Shown: positions 20,659-30,699 of the stretch, in pieces | How the letters are laid out: each line of letters starts with the position of its first letter | How positions within the stretch are numbered: position 1 is the first letter of the stretch | Assembly (NCBI GenBank): GCA_016800925.1 | Contig: JABCPU010000590.1 | Location: forward strand, 1 to 36,488 | Length of the DNA: 36,488 bases | From: Suillus spraguei | Taxonomy: Eukaryota; Basidiomycota; Agaricomycetes; Boletales; Suillaceae | Reading direction: 5' to 3' | The notes under the pieces: model-generated | The model's input: only the letters and a program-made list of their open reading frames with translations | What the model was told of the DNA's origin: nothing | The model's database searches: none | Program-made: the position numbers and the translations under genes

Positions 20659-21756
20659 GGTGAGTGGGAGTGGGTTGCTTGCTAACTTTGTAACATTTTT
20701 TTTAATGGTTTTTTTAAAGGCAGGAACCGATCTGGTGCGCACTTCAGGCCTGTCACAGTGGATCCAACAGATGACATTGAGGTTGTATGACTCGAGAACA
20801 GTGAAGATTGCTCCATGGTGAGTGTTGACTCTATCCTCTATCACTGGTTTGGACTACTGATTACTAAAAAGTGATTTTAAAATGCAGGCCCTGCCCTGGT
20901 TACTGCACCACACTACACTAGTCTCGATATACCATGGGCAGCAAGCACTAACTCTAAAAGTTGCGCCCATTTGGCCTCCTCACAATGCCTCACTTCTGCC
21001 TCCCAGCGCTCTACAATGAGTCTTTGCAAGTCTGCTTGCAGTAAAGTAAGAGTTGGACCTGGCACCATCTCCAAGAGCTGCAATTTTTTTTGCATGCTTG
21101 CAACCCTTCACTTCTGCCTCCCAATGCTCCATAATTAGTTTTTGCAAGTAGGACTGACTAACCATGACAGGGCTGGGTGTTTGGCGAAACAGCAGAGGAA
21201 GTGGATACACAGGCTCATTGAGCTTTGGCCTGCAAGCCGGTGAGCATTTGGGCCGTGATGAAGACATGCAGCTAACCTTTTGATAATAACATTTCCATTT
21301 TTACAGGTAGCAGTTTTGTCGCCTATGGCAGGTGACACTGGACTATACAATTTGTCAGAGCATGCCAGTAAGTGTTTGATGCAGACTCCATACCACTTGT
21401 GGGCTGAGATAACCATGGTAGGGAAAATATTGCAATGTAGTAACGGTAAGCTCGCTGCTTTTATTATTTTCCGTCTGTTGATCACAGCTTTAGCTCTGAA
21501 CTTTACACACCCTGAAATCAACAAAAAAATTAAAGGTTCAGATATCTTTGTTGATGTCTTTCATAGCGCTGTAAAATCTGCTAAACCATGAGCTAATGTT
21601 CCCTTGTGTTCAGACAACCATGGCTACCAGTCACAAGGTCCCCTTGAAGCACACAAAATTGAAGGACACGCAACTAGCGCAACCAGTACAACCACCTACA
21701 TGCACCGCAAGTGGTCGACAGCAATGCCCGACCAAAAAAGAAAATTACCATGGTAA
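20659..21756. other. Region upstream of Plavaka; duplicated coiled-coil-like segment, no gene assigned
   Basis: Minus-strand frames at 20913-21267 read LQRLIVERWEAEVRHCEEAK and, 118 bp away, LQKLIMEHWEAEVKGCKHAK, helical charged segments in different frames arising from a DNA duplication. The remainder has only short frames without recognisable content. It may be the left part of the Plavaka element or another decayed transposon. Confidence 0.4.
20983..21148. repeat. 48-bp direct repeat pair, 118 bp apart
   Basis: 20983-21030 and 21101-21148 share CACTTCTGCCTCCCA and TTTGCAAG with about 80 percent identity. On the minus strand both encode an (I/L)xExWEAEV segment. Confidence 0.7.
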
Positions 21757-21929
21757 GTGTCAAAAGATAGGGTTTTAAGCCCAGCACCAATATGTTCGTT
21801 ACAGCATCTTCAACCTGCTTTACTGCCCTACCGATGATAATGTGGCTGATGCCTTTACCAAGGCCCTGACCCGACCTCGCCTCCAAAAGCTCAGGACCCA
21901 TATGGGCCTGGCTTGTGCTCGTGGGGGAG
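21757..21929 (+). pseudogene. Ty1/copia polyprotein remnant, C-terminal RNase H tail
   Basis: A plus frame reads HQYVRYSIFNLLYCPTDD then NVADAFTKALTRPRLQKL and RTHMGLACARGG. The YCPTDDnVAD.FTKAL signature marks the end of copia-type RNase H. It is followed by a purine-rich tract (GTGGGGGAG, 21921-21929) as polypurine tract and by TGTTGGAATCC, an LTR start. Nothing upstream resembles the rest of the polyprotein; the copy is truncated at about 21757. Confidence 0.75.
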
Positions 21930-22290
21930 TGTTGGAATCCAAGCGATCCGAGAGGGAAGAGGCCGAAGGATCTGAGATAGGTACCAGCGGGAAGTGATAA
22001 GAAGAATGGTCTGAGCGCAAGGCCAGAATGGCCAATAGTGTGTGCCAGCGTGATGACGTTGTTATGCTGTGCAATATGCCGTTTGATTTCATTGCACTAC
22101 GAAATATGCCATATTGATTAGTTTTATTTTCATTGCTATTCCACTCACCTTATAGTAGGTGGTCAAGCACAAAAACATCTCAGTTCTTTTCAAGAGACTG
22201 AGATGTAAGTACCTAGTCACAGGTTGCCGTTTTGCCCAGGCTAACGAGCACTTTAGTTACCTTGTTATCTAGGTACTTTAACCGTTGTAA
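21930..22290 (+). mobile_element. Copia-type LTR adjoining the RNase H tail (right end uncertain)
   Basis: It starts at TGTTGGAATCC directly after the polypurine tract. The right end is unclear. Either the LTR ends near 22296 (CGAACA, followed by TTGGTGCTGGGC as a primer site), or it ends before 22287, where an inverted copy of the RNase H sequence begins. A piece of this LTR (GTTCTTTTCAAGAGACTGAGAT ... CACCTTGTTATCTAG) recurs at 23229-23266, suggesting a second partial LTR. Confidence 0.6.
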
Positions 22291-22336
22291 CGAACATATT
22301 GGTGCTGGGCTTAAAACCCCATCTTTTGACACTCAT
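22287..22336 (-). repeat. Inverted copy of 21755-21804
   Basis: About 48 bases are the reverse complement of 21755-21804 with one or two mismatches. The pair brackets the copia RNase H tail and LTR. Confidence 0.8.
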
Positions 22337-23372
22337 CTCACGTCTATAGGAGTTACCACTTGTCCATGGCCGTCTTGCTCCTTTAGCATTACCGGCAGCA
22401 TCCCACGCTTACCGCACACTGTACCGACTACCGCACCACGTTCCATGTACTGATGTCCTCCCATGTCCTTGCTGCATCCGCATAGCTCCATTTGGTGCGT
22501 CGTTTGTTTTATATTTGTTATCACTGATTCCACGGCAAGTCTTATTACATGTTGCCTCGTGCCACAGTGCCTCGCGCTATGTTTACATACGGCGGTTACT
22601 ACACTCCAGCGCTACTGATCTCACCTAGAGTATTCCAGATACATATGATTTAGGATATAAGCACCGTGTACCCCGCACGATACAGCACCTAATTTTACAC
22701 CATTGCATGTACTATAGGTCAGGATTATTGTCTAGCTCTGGATCTACCCAGTAGTGGACATAGTCTTTAAAAGTTTCCTTATTGCTCGTTAATCGATCAT
22801 GCTCATTCTCTATTACTGCTGGCATACCGCTGGACTTTTGATTGTTATTTTGACTGAACTTCTCATGCACCACTGCTTTACCGCTGAAAGTACCATGGCC
22901 TTCTTTACTGTTTCTTTGCACCGCTTGCAACCTTACCGCTACCACTGATATCATCACTTGACGCAACTGTTTCTGACTATATCTCGACCACAGTAGCACC
23001 GCTACACAAGATGCTAGTTCCGGCAGCATCATTGCTGACCATGGCGCTTCATTCACACTGAAGTTTGACTTGAACTTGACCATACTAATAGGCATCCCCC
23101 TTTAGGGTCGAGCGCTCTTGTTTTCACCAGTGAAGCAGACTAGACGGAGCGCAAGACTCACATACTAACTTAGGAGGTAGTTTATTTACAGCCCAGGTTA
23201 GGTTGTATCTTTACACCGTCAATAAGAGTTCTTTTCAAGAGACTGAGATTCACCTTGTTATCTAGCACGCCCGCTCCCTCCCCGTTCGTCTCATAATCCC
23301 AGACTGAGATCGTACCTTGTTCCTATAGACCCTTTCTCCCGCCCTCATTAGCCTCTTATTACAAGATTCACT
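22337..23372. other. ACCGC-rich non-coding stretch with a partial LTR copy
   Basis: TTACCGC/TACCGCT motifs recur between 22385 and 23000, as in the insert at 15.6-15.9 kb. No long frame is convincing; the 127-codon minus frame at 22712-23095 is without recognisable content. The copia LTR piece lies at 23229-23266. Confidence 0.45.
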
Positions 23373-24541
23373 GTCCTTACTCCAAGGTCTGATAACAGGG
23401 ATGCGGACTTTTTATTCCAGTGATACTACTAATGTGAAGATCCAAGTTGTGACACTGATAAATAAATGACGGTCCAGATGCATATGAATCACTTGACGGC
23501 AGTATGATAAGGGCAATAACTTAGAGGCGGCAAAATTCAAATTCTACAGCCCTCCACTAAGAGTGGCATTCACAACCGTGGATGCAAATCCAATGAATGA
23601 TGTGTACCTCAGTGCACAGTGATTATATATATATTCCGATCATTTACAAGAGAATCCAGTTAGTCCTGAAGATTATGCATTGTTCCTAAGAGAGCAATAG
23701 ACGGGATTTTTTGTCAAAAAAATAAACAATCAACAAAATAATAACCCAAATGACGGCTTGCGAGTTCAACACTCGGAACATTTTCTTGGTCGATGATAGA
23801 GGACGGTCACTAGTAGGTCCCTGCCAGTGAGGGGCAAATAAGCTAGCCTGGGGCGAGGTTCTGTACAAAACATGTTTAAAACACGAGGATTGATCTCATT
23901 CTACACATCCTGGCCTCAGCGGTACTATGGCTATTGCGTCTGGGGGTTAACAGATGAGGGACCTCGCTAGAATATTTTTCAGCTGATGCGACAAAAATTT
24001 ACAATGTTCAGCGACAGGGGCCAAAGACAATACCGAGGAAAACGTACTCCGACTCAGAATATGCAATGTACACGAAGGTGTGCAAGTGGGCCCGGGAATC
24101 GCAAGCGTTCAATTAGCATTGGTTCGAAATTTCATATAGAATTCGTTAAGGTTAAATAAATGAGCACGAATTGCCAACATATGAAATGTAATAAAGGTCG
24201 ACGAGATGATGAGATGATTAACAGAATGTGTACCACCAATATTATCGGCATCGGAGAAAGAGGGAAAATAATCATCTAACATACAAAGTTCAGCCACACC
24301 CGGATTATGAGCGATCTTAGGTCAGATCGCTGAGGCCTATGCCTAAATTGAACTGTTGAAATGTGTTCATGATGTTCCGCATGAAATTTTCGCATACAGC
24401 CATGCGCCCCCATAGGAACTTTACACGTTGCGTTGAAGGCTTTATCGAAAAACGTACGTTGACGAACGCATGAAATACCAAAACTTGTTTGGGGCGGCAA
24501 AAAAATGAACCAGATCAAAGGGATGAGCCTGTGCTGTCCAA
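23373..24541. repeat. Dispersed 1.1-kb repeat, copy 2
   Basis: Direct-orientation partner of 6581-7711. Small indels distinguish the copies, for example GTTAAGGTTAAAT for GTTAAAT near 24146, and TCGGCATCGGAGAAAGAG for TCGGAGAG near 24245. Homology stops at the same CTGTCCA in both. Confidence 0.8.
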
Positions 24542-25118
24542 GGACCGAGTGATCGATAGGGTATCAACTCTCATACTAGACATACTTACCAGATGATTTA
24601 CCCCACATGTTAGCCCAAGCATGCAGACCGATTCAATCCTAGTCTCACTCCATACGATAATGGATGTACGTGACGGCCTCAGGGTGCGTCACTCGCGACC
24701 TTTGGAACGAGGTCACAAATTGAGTTCGGCACGAAGCTTGAAATCAGGAGTGCAGCGGTTAGTCATGTAGAAGTGTTGACCCTCGCACCTCGTCACTTAG
24801 TTGCTTATTGTTGTTTTTCAGCACGAGTGGCGACCTATTTTGGTATTCTGTTTTAGTCTTCCAGTTCTTCTGCATCTCACGCGAACACGCCGACAGAATT
24901 CAGGTGATACAGAAACATGTAGAAGAACGGGTTTGGGGAACCACAGCATAATGGTTGAACGTTGAGTCTCAAGGCATTAACGCAAAAGAGTAGATATGTT
25001 ATGCATGAGCGCTCGGGTGTTGACCTTGCGGCATCGGCCGACAGCCTAATACAGCAATTTCAGGAACAAAATCTGTCTCAAGTTAACGTCGACGTCAGAC
25101 AAACAGTAGAAGTGTGAT
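24542..25118. other. Intergenic upstream of EOS1
   Basis: No gene or repeat is recognised. Confidence 0.5.
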
Positions 25119-25120
25119 TC

Positions 25121-25129
25121 ATATATAAA
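25121..25129 (+). promoter_or_regulatory. TATA-box-like element of the EOS1-like gene
   Basis: ATATATAAA lies 57-65 bp upstream of the chosen ATG at 25187. Confidence 0.45.
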
Positions 25130-25186
25130 GATTTTATTGTGAGTTTCACTTCTTATCAGCGCCATTTGAGTTCACCATTTAACGTG

Positions 25187-26712
25187 ATGATGCTAGAATC
25201 GACCTCGTCGAGTCTCGCAATAAGCAAGGCTCGCTCAAGACGACGGTCGCATACCTTGAAGCTAACACCGGCTTCTGGCACACCTGGCCTAAGCTCAACT
25301 TCGTGTTCGCATTCATCTTCATCTTCCTTACCTTCATCTCCAACATCGTGCAGCAAACCGCCATACTTACATTTGTGCGACTTGCTTGCCCCCGCAGACG
25401 CTGGCGCACACACCTCCCAGACAAGTCCTTCTGCAGTGACTACACCACCGTTGTTACTACGGAAATCCTCACAAGGTTTTATCGTTCCTGTTACATTGAT
25501 ACCTTCCATGCGCAATCACCACCGTCCACGCGAACGCGACTTGCTCTCCGAGAATCGTCACCAGGAACTAAGTGCAGATGATGATGAAGACGCGACCAAT
25601 ATTATATATACCGCTAGACGCACTCGAAGCAATCAAGATATACACCGTCACACTAATACACGAGTAGTGAAGGACTCACGAGCGAGTGGGTTTCATGCGT
25701 TCCTGAGCGTGGGCCTTGGCTGGCGGAAGCCCAAGTCAGAGCAGATAACGACTGCTCCGGGACAATTAGGTGCTGGTGAAACTGAGACAGAGGCTGACGA
25801 ACCTGTGAGGGTTTATCGGCATATACATAATATCTTTCTTACTTGGACACGTGTTTACAGCCGCGACATCTTCCAACGACGCGTATCCTACCTGCCTCAG
25901 ATCCATTGATTCCACCAAGCACTCTGACAACTCTACTTTTTGACGCATCCCGCCTCTTGTCCATCGTTCCTGCTGCATTAGGCGCGCTAATAAATGCCTG
26001 GTGTGTGTGGAAGCCTCCAGGTCTGGACTCAGAACATTTCGCTCCAGGTTCGTGCTCTCGAATAAATCGGGAACATGATAGTTGGGGTCGCATCTCTCTC
26101 CCAGACAGAGCCGATTATCTCCTAGCTGTACTTTGGGTAAAGTTTCATTTTTTTGAGATGCTTAATCTCCCAGTTGATATTTCTTACTTACAGGCATTGC
26201 TGACAGCGCACCAATGCCTCCAGTTAACAACCGGACTCCTTCACCGGTGGCGCGCCTACTATGCCCCTTTATCTACGCTCATCCGCCTTCTCGCTTTGCA
26301 GGCCATTTGTTGGCCTGCAACTCATTTTACGCTCGACATCCTTGGCGGGCTAGGTTTTAATATTGATATCGCATTCTCTACACTAAGTATCTTGGATAGC
26401 ACACTGCTGCGTTGGACCACAATACGTCCAGATGTATGCTGGGCTGTCATTGGGACGACGACGTGCATTTCTCGCAGTATCCAAATATGGGTGACAAGCA
26501 ACCTTCTCCCATCGGACACTAGCACCCGCGCGTCGGCAGTTCCTGATCGTCTACGGCCCCATGTGAAACTAAAGGGTGAGGATACACGCAAATTGGTTGG
26601 ACGCCGGTGGGATTGGGGTATCGTTGCAAAGGTATGTATGTTACCTGCAGGGTGCTTGTACTTTGTCATGGCGTGGATCGGTGCATGGAGGAGGGAGACC
26701 TGGAACTGCTAA
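25187..26712 (+). CDS. eos1: EOS1-like N-glycosylation / oxidative-stress membrane protein, intact, 3 exons
   Basis: EOS1 proteins are multi-spanning ER membrane proteins linked to N-glycosylation and oxidative-stress tolerance in yeast. Exons: 25187-25804, 25861-26136, 26194-26712, with GT-AG introns of 56 and 57 nt; the second intron has no stop and could be misread as coding. The joined frame gives about 470 residues. The first roughly 200 are Ser/Arg-rich and probably cytosolic. The conserved domain follows: LLSIVPAALGALINAW, LTTGLLHRWRAYYAPLSTLI, RLLALQAICWPATHFTL, CWAVIGTTTCISRSIQIWVT and a C-terminal WDWG...LPAGCLYFVMAW. That set is diagnostic of the EOS1 family. The frame is open upstream of 25187 to 25139 but has no earlier ATG; 25190 is an alternative start. 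Confidence 0.88.
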
Positions 26713-27376
26713 AGCTAAAAGTCACTTCCATCTGTACCTGTTGTGTAGTTTTATGCATTGACATCCCCGTATGTCGAATATTCATCCAGCCATAAGTGCT
26801 GTGTCAAAACGCTGAGATCAAATCATGAATCTTGTGCAGCCATTCCCTAGATTTTCTTGAGGGGAAAACATGTTTTTATCGACGGGAACAGGATTGGGCC
26901 TAGCATCGGGATAAATAACCTGACCCGGTTGTCCAGCCCATTGAGACCATGTGTTCCGAACCTGTTTCAGTGCTCCTTGTCAATTCAGGGTAACTGAAAG
27001 AATATTGATACAAAAACTTTCCTGCCGGCGGTACTGATTGGACAAGGGCTGAGACGATCGCTGAGATCAAAAATCTGCATCCGTTATTTCCAACAGCAGA
27101 TGGTTACACTACGGCCCAGTTCAAAGTTTGTCCCTGAAAATGTGGGCGCGTCAGGGTGCACTATACCTCAGGCAGATCATTTCATATGAACTACTCTACA
27201 TCATGAGAATGTGGTATCTCTTTATGACGAAGTACTTACAGAAGGGTTGTGGCTAATCAAAAGCCAGCCAATCGCGAGTGCCCATGTGTAGTATGTTTTA
27301 GTAATGAGAAACGGGAGACTGCTATGCACGGTTACTGTTTTGGAATTTGGAGATAGATATTTTAACTAGCAGCAGC
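26713..27376. other. Intergenic, nothing supported
   Basis: 3' flank of EOS1 and 5' flank of the small secreted protein. No repeat or gene is seen. Confidence 0.5.
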
Positions 27377-27383
27377 TATAAAA
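27377..27383 (+). promoter_or_regulatory. TATA box of the small secreted protein
   Basis: TATAAAA, about 131 bp upstream of ATG 27514, followed by an A/C-rich leader (CCAACAAAAGAACAAACCC) typical of a fungal 5' UTR. Confidence 0.5.
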
Positions 27384-27513
27384 TGGATGAGCACAAAACT
27401 GAAGAGCAACCAACAAAAGAACAAACCCTCACTTAGCTTAAAGAACTCGCATTTTTGACTGTAAGGCTCAGCTCGCCAACCTGTAGAACCGACTGCTGAC
27501 ATCGAGGGTCTAG

Positions 27514-27740
27514 ATGAATCTCTCAGAAATTATTCTCCTCGCACTCGCGGCTGTTGGTCCCCTTAGTGCACGAGCCATGCCCGACTCCGAGACACTGACA
27601 ATAACAATACTTGCGTCTGGGGAGTGTGCGGGGGTCTCCCGTGCCCGGGAACGGATATTGTGACCTCCCAGAGTTGCACCTCAAACGGTGGCACGTCAAC
27701 TCAGTACTGTTGCAGCACATCAGCTGAGAAAGCATTGTGA
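27514..27740 (+). pseudogene. Small cysteine-rich secreted protein, apparent frameshift
   Basis: From ATG 27514 the frame gives a signal peptide (MNLSEIILLALAAVGPLSARA). A second frame, ending at TGA 27740, gives a cysteine-rich tail: DNNNTCVWGVCGGLPCPG, then SCTSNGGTSTQYCC and STSAEKAL. The spacing is C-x4-C-x4-C-x10-C-x10-CC. The two halves are offset by one base (227 nt from start to stop), with the switch between about 27575 and 27590; no GT-AG intron fits. With one base restored it would be about 75 residues, effector-like in size and cysteine content. It may be a new pseudogene or a sequencing error. No family was recognised. Other reading: two unrelated short frames by chance, but signal peptide, TATA box and Cys pattern make this less likely. 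Confidence 0.5.
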
Positions 27741-28439
27741 CGCAAACGAGTTACGAGGTCTAGGTATGTCAGCGATGAAACTCGTTTATCAAAACACGTA
27801 CTGAGCGCAAAATAGGAATGAAATAGTTCTGCTCACACGCAAAAATTGCGAGGAACCATCTCCCAAATATTCTCACAGAATGTAGGCTAGCGCCCTTGAG
27901 TAACCTTTGTGAAGATTGTTTTAGTTATCGCCAAGAAATCAGACTCGTTTATTGTACAGACTTACGGATCGAGACCAAGAAAGGACCACCTGCACAATAA
28001 AATGATGTTCGCAATAGCTCTTGAAGTATGATTGGATTTCACCCAGTTCAATGCCCGAGATACGGGGAAAATTCTGTTCCCTCCTTTTATGTTTCCATCG
28101 AGTCCTCTGCTTGCCAATATCGTCCAATGAATATATTGATTTGGGCTCTACCACGCGTGTGAGCAAAGAAAAATAAGAAACATGAAACACCAGATGGCTG
28201 ATAATGTGTCAGATCAGTGAGAACGCCTGGTCACACTTATCACTCATCTGTCAAAACAGGGTGTCGACATCCTGGAGACCACTTAGTCGACTAATTTGAG
28301 GTCGATCGTCTGACTGAACCAACCTATGGTTGACCACTGTCAAACAGTCATGTCGTCAACAACAATTGTCTGTATTCAAACATGATTTAAGTAGCTTCTA
28401 TTGGCCTCCGAACACCTTGTGCAACTCGCAACCGTTCGA
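27741..28439. other. Intergenic
   Basis: No coding signal is supported; the 83-codon minus frame at 27939-28190 has no recognisable content. Confidence 0.45.
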
Positions 28440-28513
28440 AAAATTTCTTGATAAGTTAAGATGAATCTCTAAGTAAACCACCCATGAGTAAATGTCAAGG
28501 TGTGTTCTGATAG

Positions 28514-28590
28514 AAAAATACATTGCAGGTTTCGAACCTACACAGTCCAAAATAAACAGATTTTGATTCTATCAGGCTAAGATCAGTCAT
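28514..28590 (-). ncRNA. tRNA-like module 1
   Basis: T-arm GTAGG-TTCGAAA-CCTGC (28541-28525, minus) includes the box-B-like GGTTCGAAACC. The anticodon-type arm (28572-28556) has loop ATCAAAA. A TTTTT terminator follows at 28518-28514. The D-arm region is degenerate, and no acceptor stem pairs. Confidence 0.4.
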
Positions 28591-28642
28591 GTGAACTTCT
28601 AAAGAAACCATCACGACTGAATATCAAGGTGTCTTCTGATAG

Positions 28643-28732
28643 GAAAAAACTTGTTGTCAATAGGTTTTGAACCTAATAGAAACAGATTTTGATTCTGTGG
28701 TGGCAACCAACCTGGCTAAGACCGGTTGCGGT
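28643..28732 (-). ncRNA. tRNA-like module 2
   Basis: Box A TAGCCAGGTTGG lies at 28719-28708. The stem GCAACC/GGTTGC is at 28729-28724 and 28708-28703. The anticodon-type hairpin ACAGA-ATCAAAA-TCTGT is at 28698-28682, the T-loop is TTCAAAA, and the terminator TTTTTT is at 28648-28643. Box A to box B spacing is about 45 nt, as in tRNA genes. Confidence 0.45.
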
Positions 28733-28789
28733 GAAATTCTAAAACATCCATCCATGAGTGAATATCAAGGTGTATTCCAATAGAGAGAG

Positions 28790-28878
28790 AAAAACTTTGT
28801 CGTCGGCAGGTTTGAAACCTGCACAGTCCACAGATTTTGACTCTGTTGTGGTAACCACCTGGCTAAGACCAGTTACGA
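28790..28878 (-). ncRNA. tRNA-like module 3
   Basis: The T-arm GCAGG-TTTCAAA-CCTGC is perfectly paired (28822-28806). The anticodon-type hairpin ACAGA-GTCAAAA-TCTGT is at 28846-28830. The outer stem GTAAC/GTTAC (28876-28872 and 28855-28851) matches the position of GCAACC/GGTTGC in module 2 with compensatory changes. A T-run terminator follows at about 28794. Confidence 0.45.
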
Positions 28879-28948
28879 TGAGCTTCGAAAGAAACCATCC
28901 GTGAATGAATGCCAAAGTATGTTCTGATAGAAAAAAAATGTAGTTCAG

Positions 28949-29036
28949 CCAGGCTATACTGTGATATTAATACATTATATAGCCTACAGTGGTAACAAAA
29001 ATGTGATACAATAGTTGCTGAACTGCACAGTGTACT
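28949..29036. repeat. Short inverted-repeat sequence
   Basis: TAGTTCAGC at about 28951 and GCTGAACTG near 29021-29030 are inverted; inside, AGGCTATA and TATAGCCT also pair. It has the form of a small fold-back element of about 85 bp. Confidence 0.4.
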
Positions 29037-29224
29037 TACAGGCAGTAGCAGCTGATGTATCACTGATGTATCACTGGTGAATCCGAAAAAGATGCTTGCA
29101 TCCAATTCGTTCCTGGTTCTCTGGGTTCTTTCTGGTTCTTTATATTTGTCAGCTGATGGCTCCTTAGATTTGTCAGCTGCCAGTGGTTGGTTCCTTCTGT
29201 GTGAGCCGACTTTATTTGGTCAAT

Positions 29225-29238
29225 GGGTGACTTCCCGT
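29225..29238 (+). repeat. Left Harbinger TIR, outer part
   Basis: GGGTGACTTCCCGT, complement of 35253-35266. The rest of the TIR resumes at 30281 beyond the hAT element. Confidence 0.75.
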
Positions 29239-30272
29239 TAGTGCTGCCGTGGTCCGGTTCGGTCCAGTTCACAGAGGGATGGGCGAAAACCAAGAACCGG
29301 ACCTAGGTCCGGTTCTACCAGACTCGACGAACCCTGAACTGGACCTTTGCGAACGGTTCGGAATGGTCAGGTCCGGTTATTTTCAGGTTCGAACGTGAAC
29401 CAAACCTATTTTTTTTTACAGGGAGCCAAAAAAAAACATCGATATTTTACAGCGCGCAACAAAAACGTAGATAGTACTTGTACTCATAGCTACAAATCCA
29501 CAGCTGCTTCTGCCTCAACCTTTGTGGAAACATGGCCATTCCTGTATCTTTACTTTTGTCAGCAAGGTTTGTGAAGCGGTTCACAGCCTATTCAATTATA
29601 AATATATATCAGACTGATGAACGCTGATTAAACAAAAAAAGGCTTACTGGACTTAAGAGTATCATGCGATCAATACACTTATATAGCGAAGCCCAACAAG
29701 TCCTAATCCACTGCAATAATTCAAGCTCGGGGACATTCTCTTCTTTGCAGGCCTTCTTGAAGAAGGCACGAGCTTGAGGCAATTTCCGAATCTAATGATA
29801 CCAATCAGCGAGAGCGTAGAATAATAATGTAGTACATACCTGCTCAATGAGTGTGAGGGCTTTACTGAGTGAATCACCAGTGTTGAACACATCATCTTTA
29901 TTGGACAGTAGGAGGTGCGGGATGTGAGCCTCTGGACAGAATTCAAAGTCAATACAAATCTTGAGGATCCCAGAAGTCAAAGTGACCATGGGGAACCAGA
30001 CAGAATTCAAAGTTGGTGCAAATCTCGAGGATCCAGAAATCAAAATGACCATAAGTGTGTGCCTCAACAACATCGCAAGGAAGCTTTGGTTCACGGTTCG
30101 GAACAGTTCGGGAAGGTCCAAACCTATGTCTGAACCATCCAAGAGACAGCAGACTGCGAACCTCATTCTGGTTCGGTCCGTGCAAATTGCAGAACCATGG
30201 ACCGAACCAAGGATGAACCTGACCATTGGTCAGGTTCAAACTGTGGTTCGGGACCGGACCATGGCAGCACTA
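29239..30272. mobile_element. Internally deleted hAT element, 1034 bp
   Basis: Ends are TAGTGCTGCC(G/A)TGGTCCGG in inverted orientation. The 8-bp flanks are CTTCCCGT (29231-29238) and CTTCCCAT (30273-30280), one mismatch; 8 bp is the hAT rule. Subterminal regions are packed with GGTCCGG/GGTTCGG/GAACC motifs on both strands (29244-29400 and 30085-30260). A minus-strand transposase remnant lies inside. Confidence 0.85.
29645..29900 (-). pseudogene. hAT transposase fragment
   Basis: Minus reading gives TGDSLSKALTLIEQ (to 29840), an intron of 48 nt (29839-29792, gtatgt...cattag), then IRKLPQARAFFKKACKEEN, ELELLQWIRTCWASLYKCID and RMILLS. The WIRTxWASLYkcidR block resembles the region near the conserved Trp/Arg of hAT transposases (RWNS-type). 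Zinc-finger, catalytic and dimerisation parts are missing, so the unit is non-autonomous. Confidence 0.6.
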
Positions 30273-30280
30273 CTTCCCAT

Positions 30281-30295
30281 AGGCAAAAATAATGT
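30281..30295 (+). repeat. Left Harbinger TIR, inner part
   Basis: AGGCAAAAATAATGT continues the left TIR after the hAT insertion and matches the complement of 35239-35252 with one inserted A. Confidence 0.7.
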
Positions 30296-30400
30296 AGAAT
30301 AGAATATAATTTCACATATTAGGAAGGTGTGCCACAATGCCAGGTGACATTTCATCACCATTTGAAATTCATCAAGGGTCTACCCCCCCAATAAACCTTA

Positions 30401-30438
30401 AATCTGTAGGGGGGGGGGGGGGGTACCCCCTACAGATT
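30401..30438. repeat. 15-G homopolymer inside a short hairpin
   Basis: AATCTGTAGG... runs into 15 consecutive G (30409-30423), then TACCCCCTACAGATT. The arms pair perfectly. A further C-run (30383-30389) lies upstream. Run length is error-prone in any read technology. Confidence 0.8.
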
Positions 30439-30699
30439 ATTCTAATGGGAATAAACTCAAACTTGCCTTTTCAGGATCACTCACACCAGCGATATCCACT
30501 GACATAATCTTACCTTCTGTTGTCCAGCGCTGTTTGATACTTCACGGTTCCCTCGTACACACTGGCAACTACTGCATGCCTGCACAGAGTTGTACAAGTT
30601 TGTACAAACTTGTATAGGCTCACAGAACTTGCATACTTACTTTCTTTCTATAGGCACTAGTTTGGCTGTTTTATGATGGGCCGAACATCTGAGCCTCAC

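Larger units (their letters stand above)
28440..28940 (-). repeat. Tandem array of about 3.4 units with tRNA-like modules
   Basis: Units of about 135-146 bp repeat: each contains ATCAAGGTGT...TCTGATAG, an A-run, and a tRNA-like module. Read on the minus strand, each module has a box-A-like TTAGCCAGGTnGG, a 5-bp anticodon-type stem (ACAGA/TCTGT in two units) with a 7-nt loop containing CAA, a T-arm with a 7-nt TTC-type loop, and then a T-run. The fourth unit is partial. This looks like a tRNA-derived SINE that became tandem, or decayed tRNA-Leu-like genes. Confidence 0.65.

Noticed and set aside
25804..25909. EOS1-like gene read as two separate proteins
   Set aside because: A clean 56-nt GT-AG intron (25805-25860) joins the frames in phase and gives a single EOS1-family protein.
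28514..28878. Functional nuclear tRNA-Leu(CAA) genes
   Set aside because: Box A, box B, anticodon-type and T-arm elements are present, but no acceptor stem pairs, the D-arm is not canonical and the long variable arm of tRNA-Leu is missing.
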